A stretch of DNA of 48,084 bases, taken from the IMG/VR virus record IMGVR_UViG_3300020180_000025, positions 1-48,084 of that record, one strand, 5' to 3'. The notes under the pieces are model-generated. The model was given only the letters and a program-made list of their open reading frames with translations. It was not told the origin of the DNA and ran no database searches. Positions 32,198 through 40,220 of the stretch are shown here, piece by piece. This DNA comes from a virus. A program made the position numbers and the translations under genes. How positions within the stretch are numbered: position 1 is the stretch's first letter; every line of letters starts with the position of its first letter.

Positions 32198-32844
32198 ACA
32201 ATCGCCAACATACCCCCACACACACCACTCTTGATGACGGGGAATTGGTTATCCTGTCTCGCACCCTTGCCGATCTAAAAGCTGGCTCAATTGGGCGGCT
32301 TCGTGTGATACAAGCAACCCCACTCGAAATATGTGTAGAGTTTGTCGGAGATGGGCGGTTGCACATGCGCCGATTTGAAAATGGGGCTACCTATCAGGTG
32401 GCAGATTATTGCATCCCCATTCCAGAGGATGACCCTCAACTAGAGGGCTTAATCCTGCCCTATAGCAATGAGCAAATTAATGCCAGCGCCGATGCCGTGT
32501 GGTTGATGGGCTTATTCAAAACATACCGTGATGGGGTGGAAGCCTATCAAACCATCGTGGCGCAAATCGGCTCACAGTTCATGGATGACCCACAATTCAA
32601 GACACTGACAACCGACCTCGCCAGCGCATCGCAGATTGCAAATAAGGATTACGATAAATTTATTAAAGCCTGTCTATGGATTCAAGAGTATGGGGCGAGT
32701 GAGGACTTCTGGGCATTTTATCAATCACTCAGTATCGTCACCACTCATGGCAGTCCATTTTTTGAGATTGGCACGCGTTTAGAAAAAGAATTGGCGCATC
32801 AGCCAAAGGGAGCAAAGGTGGATTACGAGGAGCTAAAAAGATAA
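32194..32844 (+). CDS. Hypothetical protein, 216 aa
   Basis: ATG 32194 overlaps the ClpP-like stop. The N-terminal about 85 are beta-rich (VILSRTLADLKAGSIGRLRVIQ, VEFVGDGRLHMRRFENG). The C-terminal about 120 are helical (IANKDYDKFIKACLWIQEYG). The pairing with a protease suggests an adaptor or substrate, which is inference only. A 27-bp perfect inverted repeat begins within its stop region. Confidence 0.6.
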   Translation: MNNRQHTPTHTTLDDGELVILSRTLADLKAGSIGRLRVIQATPLEICVEFVGDGRLHMRRFENGATYQVADYCIPIPEDDPQLEGLILPYSNEQINASADAVWLMGLFKTYRDGVEAYQTIVAQIGSQFMDDPQFKTLTTDLASASQIANKDYDKFIKACLWIQEYGASEDFWAFYQSLSIVTTHGSPFFEIGTRLEKELAHQPKGAKVDYEELKR

Positions 32845-32866
32845 TTCTGCCTGTGGCAGAATTATC
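32840..32866. repeat. Inverted repeat site, 12-bp arms (GATAATTCTGCC / GGCAGAATTATC)
   Basis: Perfect 12-bp arms around TGT. The core TTCTGCC-TGT-GGCAGAA recurs at 28959-28975 (inside a ParB-like gene) and, with spacer ACA, at 44190-44206 (after the helicase gene). There is no T-run, so it is not a plain terminator. Candidate protein-binding site or RNA hairpin. Confidence 0.8.
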
Positions 32867-32925
32867 GCTGTGGTACAATAAAGGTGTATCTGAAAAATTG
32901 CATGTCCGTTGAGTAGGATACATCT

Positions 32926-32943
32926 GGGCGAAAGCCCTTTTTT
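32926..32943 (+). terminator. Rho-independent terminator
   Basis: GGGC-GAAA-GCCC stem with GNRA loop followed by TTTTTT, on the plus strand, 82 bp after the 216-residue gene stop. Confidence 0.88.
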
Positions 32944-33024
32944 ATTACCTAAAACCTGTTCTATAGCGTTCATAAATTCAGCAATTCCTGAACGCTAGGG
33001 TAAGGAATATATCCAGACGAGCCA

Positions 33025-33228
33025 CTATCTATCTTTTCGCGCCTTACCTCTCTTTATGGTCAGCGAAATACCCATATCTGGTTCTGCGTTTATATCGGCT
33101 TCAATCAATTTGCGAATATAATCCGCCATAACGCGAAAGCCTTTGTTTTTTGCGTGAGAAATTATTATCTCTCTCGACTCTTGTGTCATGTAAATCTGTA
33201 TATGTTTTAGATTTGTAGGTCTGCCCAT
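33025..33228 (-). CDS. Ribbon-helix-helix-type regulator
   Basis: 67 residues. Beta strand NLKHIQIYMTQE, then helices SREIIISHAKNKG and VMADYIRKLIEAD, the Arc/MetJ/CopG pattern, and a basic tail. Good ribosome site (GGAGG). The 5' region carries a perfect palindrome GCTACATGTAGC (33268-33279) beside a possible -10, a good operator candidate for autoregulation. It lies downstream of the recombinase gene in the same direction. Confidence 0.72.
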   Translation of the reverse strand: MGRPTNLKHIQIYMTQESREIIISHAKNKGFRVMADYIRKLIEADINAEPDMGISLTIKRGKARKDR

Positions 33229-33364
33229 CCGTCCTCCAATACAAATGCTCTAGGAAACAGTGGTATGCTACATGTAGCTTATACCCATAAGTAGTAGCAA
33301 TCCTTTCGTGCGTGCCGACATATACTTTTCGTCTGTATATGTCGGTTTCATTATATCTCTATAA
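33229..33364. other. Intergenic region beside recombinase: palindrome and hairpin
   Basis: Holds the palindrome GCTACATGTAGC and a perfect 11-bp-arm hairpin CCGACATATAC / GTATATGTCGG (33315-33345) followed by TTTCATT on the plus strand. The region next to a large serine recombinase gene is a usual place for attP; no attP core could be proven. Confidence 0.5.
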
Positions 33365-34978
33365 TTAGCACATCAATTTCATACCAACTACCTCATTTCC
33401 TAGGATAATAAGTCTATAGTCACCCATCAAACCCGTCAGTAGCTGGTTTATTTCTAAGTCGCTCAGTTCCCACAAATCCTCAACACGCATATCGGAGTTG
33501 ATATACGCCTGTATGGGATCCGTGTCGGCTCGACTCGCTTCTAAATATCTAATGGACATTTCTAAATTTTCGATTTGGTCAGACAAGTGCAGAATTTCGC
33601 CTTGATATATATCCTGCACAGACTCAGGAGCTTGGGATTGTTTACGTATCAGCAAACGAATCTGCTCTCGCGCCCTTTTTATTTGGCTTGCCACCTGCTC
33701 GATGTTAGGCTCATTTACGGGCGCATCGGGATGCTGGAAATAGTCCGACAGCTGCTTGCCATCGAGCATATAATAGATTAGCTCAGTAAAGAATTTTTCG
33801 AGAGCCACTTGTTTAATCGAATTGCCTGTGCATATATTCCCGTCTATGGTTTTGTGGTATCTATATTGGCATGTTAGACCCCAATGGAGCCGTCCCGTAT
33901 CAGTCAGTTGATAACGTGGATAAGTTTCATGATTTACCCCATGCTTGGGGGCTTTTGTTGAGGCAACCACCATATTATGACCACAGACACCGCAGTCACA
34001 AATACCCAAGAACCGATAACCGCTGGATGGGTGCCTTTTTCCCCGTATTTCCAACCGTCTTTTTAGCTCATCGCGGACATCTCTGGCAGTTTTGCCATTA
34101 TATACTGGTGGCGTTACACCATACTCGATAAACAAATCTGGTGGTTTGCTTGGATGGTCATAAAAGACCCACTCGCCCACACGATGCTTGGCGCGCCCAG
34201 TGGCGAGATTGCCCCAGATGATAGGGTTATACAGCCGATAGTAAATCGCGCTCGTACAATAAAATTTACCATTGGGGGGGGTCATACCCCACCGTGTATA
34301 TAGTTCCCTGCCCATCCGACTCCACGGGATACCTGCTAAGAGTAATGTCCCAACATGCGTGTAAAAATCTAGCATTTCATCATTTAAGACAATAGCGGTT
34401 GTTTTACCCGTGTTTGTATCTCGTACCCGTTTATGCGATGACGACATAATACCACTAGCGGGGATTCCGTTTTTGATTAATTTCTCCTTGCCCAACGCTG
34501 TGCCATTACGCATCCACTGTATATCCTGTGTGGTCGAATAGCCCTTCATGGCGGCGAAACCTGCGGCATTGGATGAATCTACCCATCCGTCATGCTGTGA
34601 GTAGATAACTGCACCACAATCCTCAATGATGGACTCTACCACGTAATGAAGCAGTGATGCCCGCCGAGCAAAGCGATTCGCATCACGGCAGATGAACACA
34701 TCGAAATCGGCTTTTTCGAGGTGTGCGATGAGGCGGTCAAATGCGTCTATCCCTTTACCCCGCGCATCGCTGGCGAGAGTGTTCAGGTCTTTGTAATTAC
34801 GTGAGTGACCCGGTACACGCATCACATCTACCACCTGCCACCCAAACTTATGACAGACCTCAAGCGCCCACCGCTCCTGCTCATCCATGCTGGCACGGTC
34901 ATCCGCCGCCTGTCTTGTGGTACTGACAGCACACCAAATAACTGCGCGTGCATTTTGCGGTAATTTATCGTATCTCAT
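33365..34978 (-). CDS. Large serine recombinase (phage integrase)
   Basis: 537 residues from ATG 34978, behind tandem GAGACGAGAGGA repeats that supply ribosome sites. Catalytic Ser19 in WCAVSTTRQ (the usual RVS is AVS here); conserved FDVFICRDANRFAR in the resolvase domain; recombinase domain with SSSHKRVRDTNTGKTTAIVL; zinc ribbon with CDCGVCGHNM and later CQYRYH and CTGN; coiled coil near the C-terminus. Such enzymes integrate phage DNA at attB sites. Probable promoter TTGCAA-18 bp-TATGCT at 35050-35021. Confidence 0.88.
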   Translation of the reverse strand: MRYDKLPQNARAVIWCAVSTTRQAADDRASMDEQERWALEVCHKFGWQVVDVMRVPGHSRNYKDLNTLASDARGKGIDAFDRLIAHLEKADFDVFICRDANRFARRASLLHYVVESIIEDCGAVIYSQHDGWVDSSNAAGFAAMKGYSTTQDIQWMRNGTALGKEKLIKNGIPASGIMSSSHKRVRDTNTGKTTAIVLNDEMLDFYTHVGTLLLAGIPWSRMGRELYTRWGMTPPNGKFYCTSAIYYRLYNPIIWGNLATGRAKHRVGEWVFYDHPSKPPDLFIEYGVTPPVYNGKTARDVRDELKRRLEIRGKRHPSSGYRFLGICDCGVCGHNMVVASTKAPKHGVNHETYPRYQLTDTGRLHWGLTCQYRYHKTIDGNICTGNSIKQVALEKFFTELIYYMLDGKQLSDYFQHPDAPVNEPNIEQVASQIKRAREQIRLLIRKQSQAPESVQDIYQGEILHLSDQIENLEMSIRYLEASRADTDPIQAYINSDMRVEDLWELSDLEINQLLTGLMGDYRLIILGNEVVGMKLMC

Positions 34979-35194
34979 AACTTCGTCTCCTCTCGTCTCC
35001 TCTCGTCTACTGCTAAATCTAGCATAACCATAGAACCCCGATTTTTGCAAGAAAGGCAAAAAAGAGGCATTGAAACAGGGCTTACATCTCTCCCTTTTTG
35101 ACCCCACCCCACCCCGAATTTAGAATTGGGACATTTTTTGGCAAAAAGGGATGTTCGGTGTTAGATTTAGTGGTGGAATAGAGGAGACCAGAAA
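34979..35194. promoter_or_regulatory. Recombinase promoter and tandem repeats
   Basis: 34981-35008 has a 10-bp tandem repeat (TCTCCTCTCG type). GCTAAATCTAGCAT (35012-35025) overlaps the -10 of the likely recombinase promoter and recurs before the portal gene. 35100-35194 is purine/pyrimidine-skewed with CCCCACCCCACCCC and no gene. A further ATTTAG motif lies near 35164. Confidence 0.55.
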
Positions 35195-35446
35195 ATGACC
35201 AAAACGAGACCATTAGGCAATAAGGCGATGGATGTGATAGAGGCAATCTATAGGCATATAGATACGCACGAACATGATGTATTTAATTCAGTGACCGCCA
35301 TTGCACGGGGTGAAACGAGTCAATCTGTGGATATACAGGCGAGGCTTCGAGATGACCAGAGGCGAGTAAAAAAGGCGTTGCTAAAGCTGATGAGTAACGA
35401 TATGGATGAGGCGCTCAAAATCCTGTCTGAGCAAGATAATCCATAA
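35195..35446 (+). CDS. Hypothetical protein, 83 aa
   Basis: Preceded by GAGGAGACC. Helical and charged: NKAMDVIEAIYRHIDTHEHDVF, then RLRDDQRRVKKALLKLMSNDMDEALKIL. It is divergent from the recombinase gene and could be a small DNA-binding or excision protein, but no motif shows this. Ends 19 bp before the end of a convergent gene. Confidence 0.55.
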   Translation: MTKTRPLGNKAMDVIEAIYRHIDTHEHDVFNSVTAIARGETSQSVDIQARLRDDQRRVKKALLKLMSNDMDEALKILSEQDNP

Positions 35447-35464
35447 GCGCCACATAGAGTGGGG

Positions 35465-35995
35465 TCAATCCAGTAGATCCGCAGGGTATTTTATGTTGCG
35501 TAAACATCTGCCGAATTGAGGTGCGTCCCCACGAGTCCAGAACGTTTCGCAGGTCTGGACGATGAGCGAGAATTCCCTATCCACCTCAAAATATCGCTGA
35601 GCATACGTCACGCAGTCGCCGTCTGGCAAATCCCAAAGGGTCTGGCAAAATTCTGCCATGACCACCTGCGCTCTTGGGATATAGGAGTCGTAAGCAGTTT
35701 GTACAATTGCGAGATGGTAAGCCACCCCAATAATCCCAACCAAAATGATAACACCAGCTAAAAGCATCCCAATAGTAACGAGTGCATTGCTCTGTTTTTT
35801 AGGTGGTTTTTGAGGCGTTTTTTGGAGTGTTGGGGCATCTATGACGGATTGCTCTTTTTCGTTGATTCTATCTAGCCATTGTTGCGCTTTGGGGTTATGG
35901 GGCATCGTGGCGAGTATTTTCTTGGCACGCCCATAATCGCCAGCTTTGATGAGTTGCCCTGCTTGTTGCAATTTGTCAAATTCTTTTTTGTCCAT
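35465..35995 (-). CDS. Single-pass membrane protein with helical N-terminus
   Basis: 176 residues from ATG 35995 (GGGGG upstream). Residues 1-45 are a TPR-like helical pair (LQQAGQLIKAGDYGRAKKILATMPHNPKAQQWL). A transmembrane segment lies near 72-95 (ALVTIGMLLAGVIILVGIIGVAYHL). The outside part has four Cys. It sits between recombinase and repressor, a typical place for lysogenic conversion or superinfection-exclusion genes. A TATAAT at 36029-36024 could be its -10. Confidence 0.6.
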   Translation of the reverse strand: MDKKEFDKLQQAGQLIKAGDYGRAKKILATMPHNPKAQQWLDRINEKEQSVIDAPTLQKTPQKPPKKQSNALVTIGMLLAGVIILVGIIGVAYHLAIVQTAYDSYIPRAQVVMAEFCQTLWDLPDGDCVTYAQRYFEVDREFSLIVQTCETFWTRGDAPQFGRCLRNIKYPADLLD

Positions 35996-36019
35996 GTGTG
36001 ACCCCCAATACTTAATCAT

Positions 36020-36256
36020 TGTTGATATTATACATCAAACCTGTTTTTGATAATTTTTCTAACCGTTCCGTATGGTAAACGTTGGGTTAAAATAACGTTA
36101 ATTACGGTAATATTATATTTGGAGTTAGGAATAGTACGTTATTCCCACCCCCCATATACTATTTTATAACAACGGGGTTGTTGCATCTTTCTTAGAACGC
36201 AAGTATTATATAAGAACAGATGTAACAACAAACAAACTATAGACAATAGGTGAAAA
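36020..36256. other. AT-rich control region left of the repressor gene
   Basis: No gene seen. Contains AACGTT palindromes near 36079 and 36095, an inverted repeat AACAAC-GGG-GTTGTT near 36167, and a likely plus-strand promoter TTGCAT-17 bp-TATTAT (36181-36209) that points at the convergent repressor gene. Confidence 0.55.
36181..36209 (+). promoter_or_regulatory. Sigma70-type promoter candidate
   Basis: TTGCAT, 17-bp spacer, TATTAT. Transcription would enter the 75-codon frame and then run antisense through the repressor gene. Confidence 0.5.
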
Positions 36257-36484
36257 ATGCTAACATCACACGCTATACAAACCTACATTGCAAACTTCTC
36301 CGAAGAAGATAAAAAGACCTTACTCGATTTTTTGTTGATTCTTAAGAGTCATCCCCAAAATGAGGGACTCGGCAAGATCCCGTTGCTCAATGGGGAGTTC
36401 AAGAATTTGTTGAGCGAGGGCAATAACATCGGGGTCAAACCGCAACAAATCATCCTCAGCGTCTGGGTAAATCAACTTGAATAA
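36257..36484 (+). CDS. Possible small protein antisense to repressor 3' end
   Basis: 75 codons. AGGTG four to five bases before the ATG and a promoter-like pair 48 bp upstream. The N-terminal half (ANFSEEDKKTLLDFLLILKSHP) is protein-like. The last 165 bp run opposite to the repressor coding sequence. Either a real overlapping gene or a transcribed antisense region. Confidence 0.35.
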   Translation: MLTSHAIQTYIANFSEEDKKTLLDFLLILKSHPQNEGLGKIPLLNGEFKNLLSEGNNIGVKPQQIILSVWVNQLE

Positions 36485-36682
36485 AACACCCATCGGCGTT
36501 TTTGTTTTGCGTGCTATTAAGACCAGTGAAGCCAGTGAAGGCGGTTTGTCATCTTTTGGGTCTAAGAGGCGATTCATTGTTGTATGAGTAATGCCGACCC
36601 AATGAGCAAATGCACGTGCACTCATTTGCTGTTTTTTCATTTCTTCTAACAAAAAATGCTTAAAAGTCTTCATATCTAACAT
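36320..36682 (-). CDS. XRE-family repressor
   Basis: 120 residues starting MLDMKTFKHFLLEEM, AGGAG six bases upstream. Helix-turn-helix MSARAFAHWVGITHTTMNRLL (about 20-40), followed by SLASLVLIARKTKTPMGVLFKLI. The C-terminal half is helical, with no LexA-type Ser/Lys peptidase, so it is not self-cleaving. It is divergent from the strong promoter at 36717 and has its own -10 TATAAT at 36706-36701. Likely the lysogeny (CI/Cro-like) regulator of the early genes. Confidence 0.78.
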   Translation of the reverse strand: MLDMKTFKHFLLEEMKKQQMSARAFAHWVGITHTTMNRLLDPKDDKPPSLASLVLIARKTKTPMGVLFKLIYPDAEDDLLRFDPDVIALAQQILELPIEQRDLAESLILGMTLKNQQKIE

Positions 36683-36716
36683 CCAAATCTCCTAAAATTT
36701 ATTATACCCCAACCAT

Positions 36717-36745
36717 TTGACAAACCCCATGTTTTAGGTTAAAAT
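36717..36745 (+). promoter_or_regulatory. Early promoter (TTGACA-17-TAAAAT) with operator-like repeat
   Basis: Consensus -35 TTGACA (36717-36722), 17-bp spacer, TAAAAT (36740-36745). An inverted repeat GAATTAAATA / TATTTAATTC (36747-36782) covers the start site region. It drives the small early genes and probably the replication operon; divergent from the repressor's TATAAT. Confidence 0.82.
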
Positions 36746-36806
36746 GGAATTAAATAGTTCTATATAAGGAATTATTTAATTCATATCGAAAGGAGCAATA
36801 TAAACA

Positions 36807-37013
36807 ATGACAGCAACCACAATATCAGTAAATGGAGATAGAGAGTTTGTCAGGCAACTACGTTTGTTGGCGGTTGCCAATGATATGACGATTGGGGCGC
36901 TCGTGCGCGAAGCCCTAGATGAAAAATACAGGGACAAATTACCACAAGCCACCAGCTTCATCACCGAAAATGGGAGTGGTCAGAATGTCCATACAACCAA
37001 TCCCGCCACTTGA
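36807..37013 (+). CDS. Ribbon-helix-helix-type early regulator
   Basis: 68 residues, AAAGGAG upstream. Strand ATTISVNGDREFVRQL, helices RLLAVANDMT and IGALVREALDEKYRDKL, the CopG/Arc pattern. First gene after the early promoter, so it may be a Cro-type regulator acting on the GAATTAAATA inverted repeat. Overlaps the next gene. Confidence 0.72.
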   Translation: MTATTISVNGDREFVRQLRLLAVANDMTIGALVREALDEKYRDKLPQATSFITENGSGQNVHTTNPAT

Positions 37014-37200
37014 TTTATCGAAAACAGATAACCCAAATCCCCAACCTACTCCTGAGAAGATTACAGTTGGGGAAATGGGTAATCTGCTGAAAAACCATAA
37101 AGAGCAATTCTTATCGAATACAGCTCTTGCTCTATATCGTAACGGTAAAACGGAACAAAAGCAAAAAAGGACGGAAACCGACTATGAAAAGTCCGCATAA
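36985..37200 (+). CDS. Hypothetical protein, 71 aa
   Basis: ATG 36985 behind GGGAG. Pro/Asn-rich N-terminus (PPLDLSKTDNPNPQPTPEK), helical middle (GEMGNLLKNHKEQFLSNTALALY), charged end. Overlaps the RHH gene by 29 bases and the next gene by 17. No motif. Confidence 0.55.
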   Translation: MSIQPIPPLDLSKTDNPNPQPTPEKITVGEMGNLLKNHKEQFLSNTALALYRNGKTEQKQKRTETDYEKSA

Positions 37201-37417
37201 TCGGCTCATTTACATCCTTTTTTTTGCCACCTGTATCATTTTTGTTATATCGGCTCTCAGTTCAGTTTTTTTTTGTTGGCAAAAGCGAGAGATGAACCGC
37301 ACGGCTGAGAGATTTTTCCGCTCTTCAAAGTCTGCGTGGATGATCGAAGTTGAGGGATTGGTTCGGCGTATTGGCATTCAGGCGCTCTTGGCAGACCAAG
37401 GCGAGGAAGTCGAATAA
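37184..37417 (+). CDS. Small single-pass membrane protein, 77 aa
   Basis: ATG 37184. A transmembrane helix near 9-30 (IYILFFATCIIFVISALSSVFF), then a basic amphipathic tail (KREMNRTAERFFRSSKSAW). Could be a phage membrane-acting early protein; holin-like size but only one membrane segment and an early position. Confidence 0.55.
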   Translation: MKSPHNRLIYILFFATCIIFVISALSSVFFCWQKREMNRTAERFFRSSKSAWMIEVEGLVRRIGIQALLADQGEEVE

Positions 37418-37419
37418 CG

Positions 37420-37677
37420 ATGCCCCAGCCAAATCGTCTAGGTCATGTTGCAAAAAACGCGCTGTACCTGCTAGTTGAGCAGGTACAGGAGGGAATGCGC
37501 GAAATACCCGACATTGGGCATTACACACGAGCAGGGAATTTTGAGGAAGCGCGTCGCGCGGAGCAACGCACCCTCGACATTGCGTTATTAACCATACGGG
37601 TCGCCAGTGCATTAATCAGTGACGACATAGCTGATGCGGAAAAAATCGGCTTGGATTACAAAAATAAGCAGAAATAG
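37420..37677 (+). CDS. Hypothetical helical protein, 85 aa
   Basis: Begins two bases after the previous stop, with GAGGAAG in the previous gene end. Helical: HVAKNALYLLVEQVQEGMREIP, FEEARRAEQRTLDIALLTIRVASALI. No motif recognised; part of the early small-gene string. Confidence 0.6.
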   Translation: MPQPNRLGHVAKNALYLLVEQVQEGMREIPDIGHYTRAGNFEEARRAEQRTLDIALLTIRVASALISDDIADAEKIGLDYKNKQK

Positions 37678-37693
37678 CAGTAGGAGAAAAATC

Positions 37694-37924
37694 ATGAACA
37701 ATTTTTTAGGCACGGAAGAGGAATCGTCTCTCAATTACCTCAACCACCTGATCACCGCTTTGGCGGAATCAGAGACCGAAGCTGACCGTCATTTTAATGC
37801 GTTGGCTGAGGATGTGTATCGGCTAGGCTTACGAGCCGTTATGTCGAGCGCACGCCATCTGAGCAGTGAACAACGGGACAGAATCATGGCACAGGTGAAC
37901 GCGGAGAGTCGTCATGGGCGCTGA
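37694..37924 (+). CDS. Hypothetical protein, 76 aa
   Basis: ATG 37694 behind AGGAG. Acidic and helical: EEESSLNYLNHLITALAESETEADRHF, then RAVMSSARHLSSEQRDRIM. Overlaps the next gene by 11 bases. Function unknown. Confidence 0.6.
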   Translation: MNNFLGTEEESSLNYLNHLITALAESETEADRHFNALAEDVYRLGLRAVMSSARHLSSEQRDRIMAQVNAESRHGR

Positions 37925-38252
37925 TACCACCCTTCCTGTATACGATGGTCCCATCCCCGAAATTTCGCTTTACGACCTGATAGCAGAAATGAAAAACCCC
38001 AACAATGTCGTTTTTGTTGAGGTCGTAGAGGCAGATAGTACGGTAGTGCTGACATTTATCGTGAACGGTGCAACAACTTTTCACGGCGATATGTGCTATC
38101 TCCATGATTATACACCACATTCGACCAAGCAGTTTTATAACGTCCTGCGTGGAGATGAGTGGGACCTGACCCAACGTTACACCATTGACCGTATCGGTCA
38201 TGCCACACTGCCACCAGTGCGGGTTCGTGACCAGAAATGGCTACGGTGGTGA
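37914..38252 (+). CDS. Hypothetical protein, 112 aa
   Basis: Starts MGADTTLPVYDGPIPEISLYDLI. Beta-rich core NNVVFVEVVEADSTVVLTFIV, GDMCYLHDYTPH, ends in WLRW. No catalytic motif. Lies between small early genes and the nuclease candidate. Confidence 0.6.
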   Translation: MGADTTLPVYDGPIPEISLYDLIAEMKNPNNVVFVEVVEADSTVVLTFIVNGATTFHGDMCYLHDYTPHSTKQFYNVLRGDEWDLTQRYTIDRIGHATLPPVRVRDQKWLRW

Positions 38253-38254
38253 TT

Positions 38255-38974
38255 ATGAGCAACGGATGGAAACCTAAATCAATACGTAACAACGGATGGA
38301 CAAACGCCTATGAGCGCCATCAGTGGGCATCACAAGGGATTTTTATAGGCGCGTATGCCAATCGCAAAGGCGACTCAAACGCGCCTACGCCTATGGGTAT
38401 GGGTGCATCTGCACGTCATGTCATGGATAAGAGCCGTTTTGCCTCGCCATCTACCCCCCCCACCCCCACCCAAATCTTGGCGTTTGCCCAATCGCAACGC
38501 CCAAAAGAACGCTATGGTGGTGGATTTAATCCCAATGGGGTAAAGCCCGAAATGCGCGGATATCGAGATAACTGGCTCTCTGGTCGGCATCGGAATTGGG
38601 GTGTAGATGTGCCGATGACAGACCTCGATATGTTGGTCACTGAATTTGACACAGGCAAAGTGGTCGCATTGGTGGAATACAAATGCGGGGTCACGGATAA
38701 CGGGTATGTTCTGCCCGCCCCAAATCTCAGTCAAATGACCTACAAGGCGCTTGCAGATATGGCAAGCCGAGCCGACCTCTTCTTTTTTGTGGTCTATTAC
38801 TACAAAGGCACACAGACCTTCAAGGTCTACCCCGCCAACCAAAAGGCACTCGATTTAGCAAGCGGGAGAACGGAGATTGTCTTTTCCGAAGAGGAGTGGG
38901 TAGAGCGCCTTTATCGGATTCGCAGACGCGAAATGCCAGACGAAATCCGCGCCACCCTGAACAAAACAAAATAA
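38255..38974 (+). CDS. PD-(D/E)XK nuclease-like protein
   Basis: 239 residues from ATG 38255. Active-site-like cluster: MTDLDMLVTEFDTGKVVALVEYKCG, with Asp123/125 and E-Y-K at 141-143 in the strand order of PD-(D/E)XK nucleases. A helix with SQMTYKALADMASRADLFFFVVYYY follows. The N-terminal about 100 residues are basic and Gly/Pro-rich, perhaps DNA-binding. Located just before the Gp3-like gene and replication module, it may process recombination intermediates. Family assigned by motif only. Confidence 0.65.
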   Translation: MSNGWKPKSIRNNGWTNAYERHQWASQGIFIGAYANRKGDSNAPTPMGMGASARHVMDKSRFASPSTPPTPTQILAFAQSQRPKERYGGGFNPNGVKPEMRGYRDNWLSGRHRNWGVDVPMTDLDMLVTEFDTGKVVALVEYKCGVTDNGYVLPAPNLSQMTYKALADMASRADLFFFVVYYYKGTQTFKVYPANQKALDLASGRTEIVFSEEEWVERLYRIRRREMPDEIRATLNKTK

Positions 38975-39030
38975 CCCGATAGCGGGGGTAGCTCACTGAG
39001 ACTATCCCCATATAACCCAGGAAATAAACA

Positions 39031-40200
39031 ATGCCAATTTACGGAATCACCGACAGACCGCTAGAAAACATGAGTGATGGACTCCCCATCATCGCCGACG
39101 GATTCAAAGGGACGGAACGCACCCCAGAGGACATCGCCAAGAAAAGACCAGGGAAAGAACTGCCCCATTTTCGCATCAAGTTCCGCCCCGCATTTGCTCA
39201 TCTGCAATCCGCATGGGATGAGATGTACGGGCAAAACCCTGTCGAATTGAGTGGGGCATTAATCACCACAGACGATGTTAATGTCGCCTTCCCCACATTT
39301 AATCGCGTGTGGGCGAAAACGGGCATCATGTTGGAGTGTGATGGGAAAACCATCACGCGCCAGTATGTCCCCGAATTGGGGCGGTCGGTGCAAGCCAATG
39401 CCCAATGCCTGCACGAACAAGGGCAAACCTGTGAGTGCAAGCGAGAAGGCACGCTCAAGTTGATATTCCCCGCGTTCTCTGCCCTCACAGGTGTCATGGG
39501 CGTGATGCGGTTCACCACACACAGCTTTGAGGACATAGTTTCGATTTACCGGTCGCTGGGCGCGACCAAAATCATTTATGGGCAATTGAACAAAATTCCC
39601 TTCACCCTATATCGGGAGCAAGGCGAGACATCGTTCTATGACCAAAAAGAAAAGATGCGGAAGAAGATGAAAAAATGGTTTATGAAAATCCGCGTGAACG
39701 ATAGCTATCTAAAAGCAACGCTGGAGCATCGGCTCGGCAATGGCGAGAGAGTGCCAACTCTTCAACTGCCTACGGGGTTGGTCAACGATGTATATGAAGT
39801 AGAGTCAGACACCACCGAATATTATGAACCAGAGCCAGAAATCACATGGATTGCCACAAACGGCAATATGCAAAAAATACTCACATGGGCAGAGGGATGG
39901 TTCAAAATGTCGCCAAGTGACATATTGGCGGCGTTCCGTATGGATGACCTCAACTGCAACCATCTGGAAGATTACACAGGCGAAGCGGTGCAAATTCGCG
40001 CCGTTGTGCTGGCATATCACGCAAATGGTGTGGTAAGCAAGATTTTTGAGTATTGCGCCAATGCCGAATGTACTCCCAAAGCCATTGCAAATGATGTGAA
40101 ACGGTTGGCGCAACAGTTTACTGATGCGTGGCAACCGATTCACGCGGACATCGAAGATGAATTGCCAGACGAAAATCTGTTACCAACCGAAGCAGAATAA
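39031..40200 (+). CDS. Gp3-like protein ('hydrolase or metal-binding' / RDF family candidate)
   Basis: 389 residues, AGGAA before the ATG. Layout LPHFRIKFRPAFAHLQSAWDEMYGQNP, then LECDGKTITRQYVPELG, a Cys pair near CLHEQGQTCECKREG, then LKLIFPAFSALTGVMGVMRFTTHSFEDIV resembles Gp3-like proteins, a family that includes recombination directionality factors used with large serine recombinases. The C-terminal half has an acidic linker (EYYEPEPEITW) and two helical segments. With a serine recombinase nearby, an RDF role is attractive but unproven; a recombination or repair role is the alternative. Confidence 0.5.
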   Translation: MPIYGITDRPLENMSDGLPIIADGFKGTERTPEDIAKKRPGKELPHFRIKFRPAFAHLQSAWDEMYGQNPVELSGALITTDDVNVAFPTFNRVWAKTGIMLECDGKTITRQYVPELGRSVQANAQCLHEQGQTCECKREGTLKLIFPAFSALTGVMGVMRFTTHSFEDIVSIYRSLGATKIIYGQLNKIPFTLYREQGETSFYDQKEKMRKKMKKWFMKIRVNDSYLKATLEHRLGNGERVPTLQLPTGLVNDVYEVESDTTEYYEPEPEITWIATNGNMQKILTWAEGWFKMSPSDILAAFRMDDLNCNHLEDYTGEAVQIRAVVLAYHANGVVSKIFEYCANAECTPKAIANDVKRLAQQFTDAWQPIHADIEDELPDENLLPTEAE

Positions 40201-40220
40201 ATTTTAGTGAGGTGTATGTG

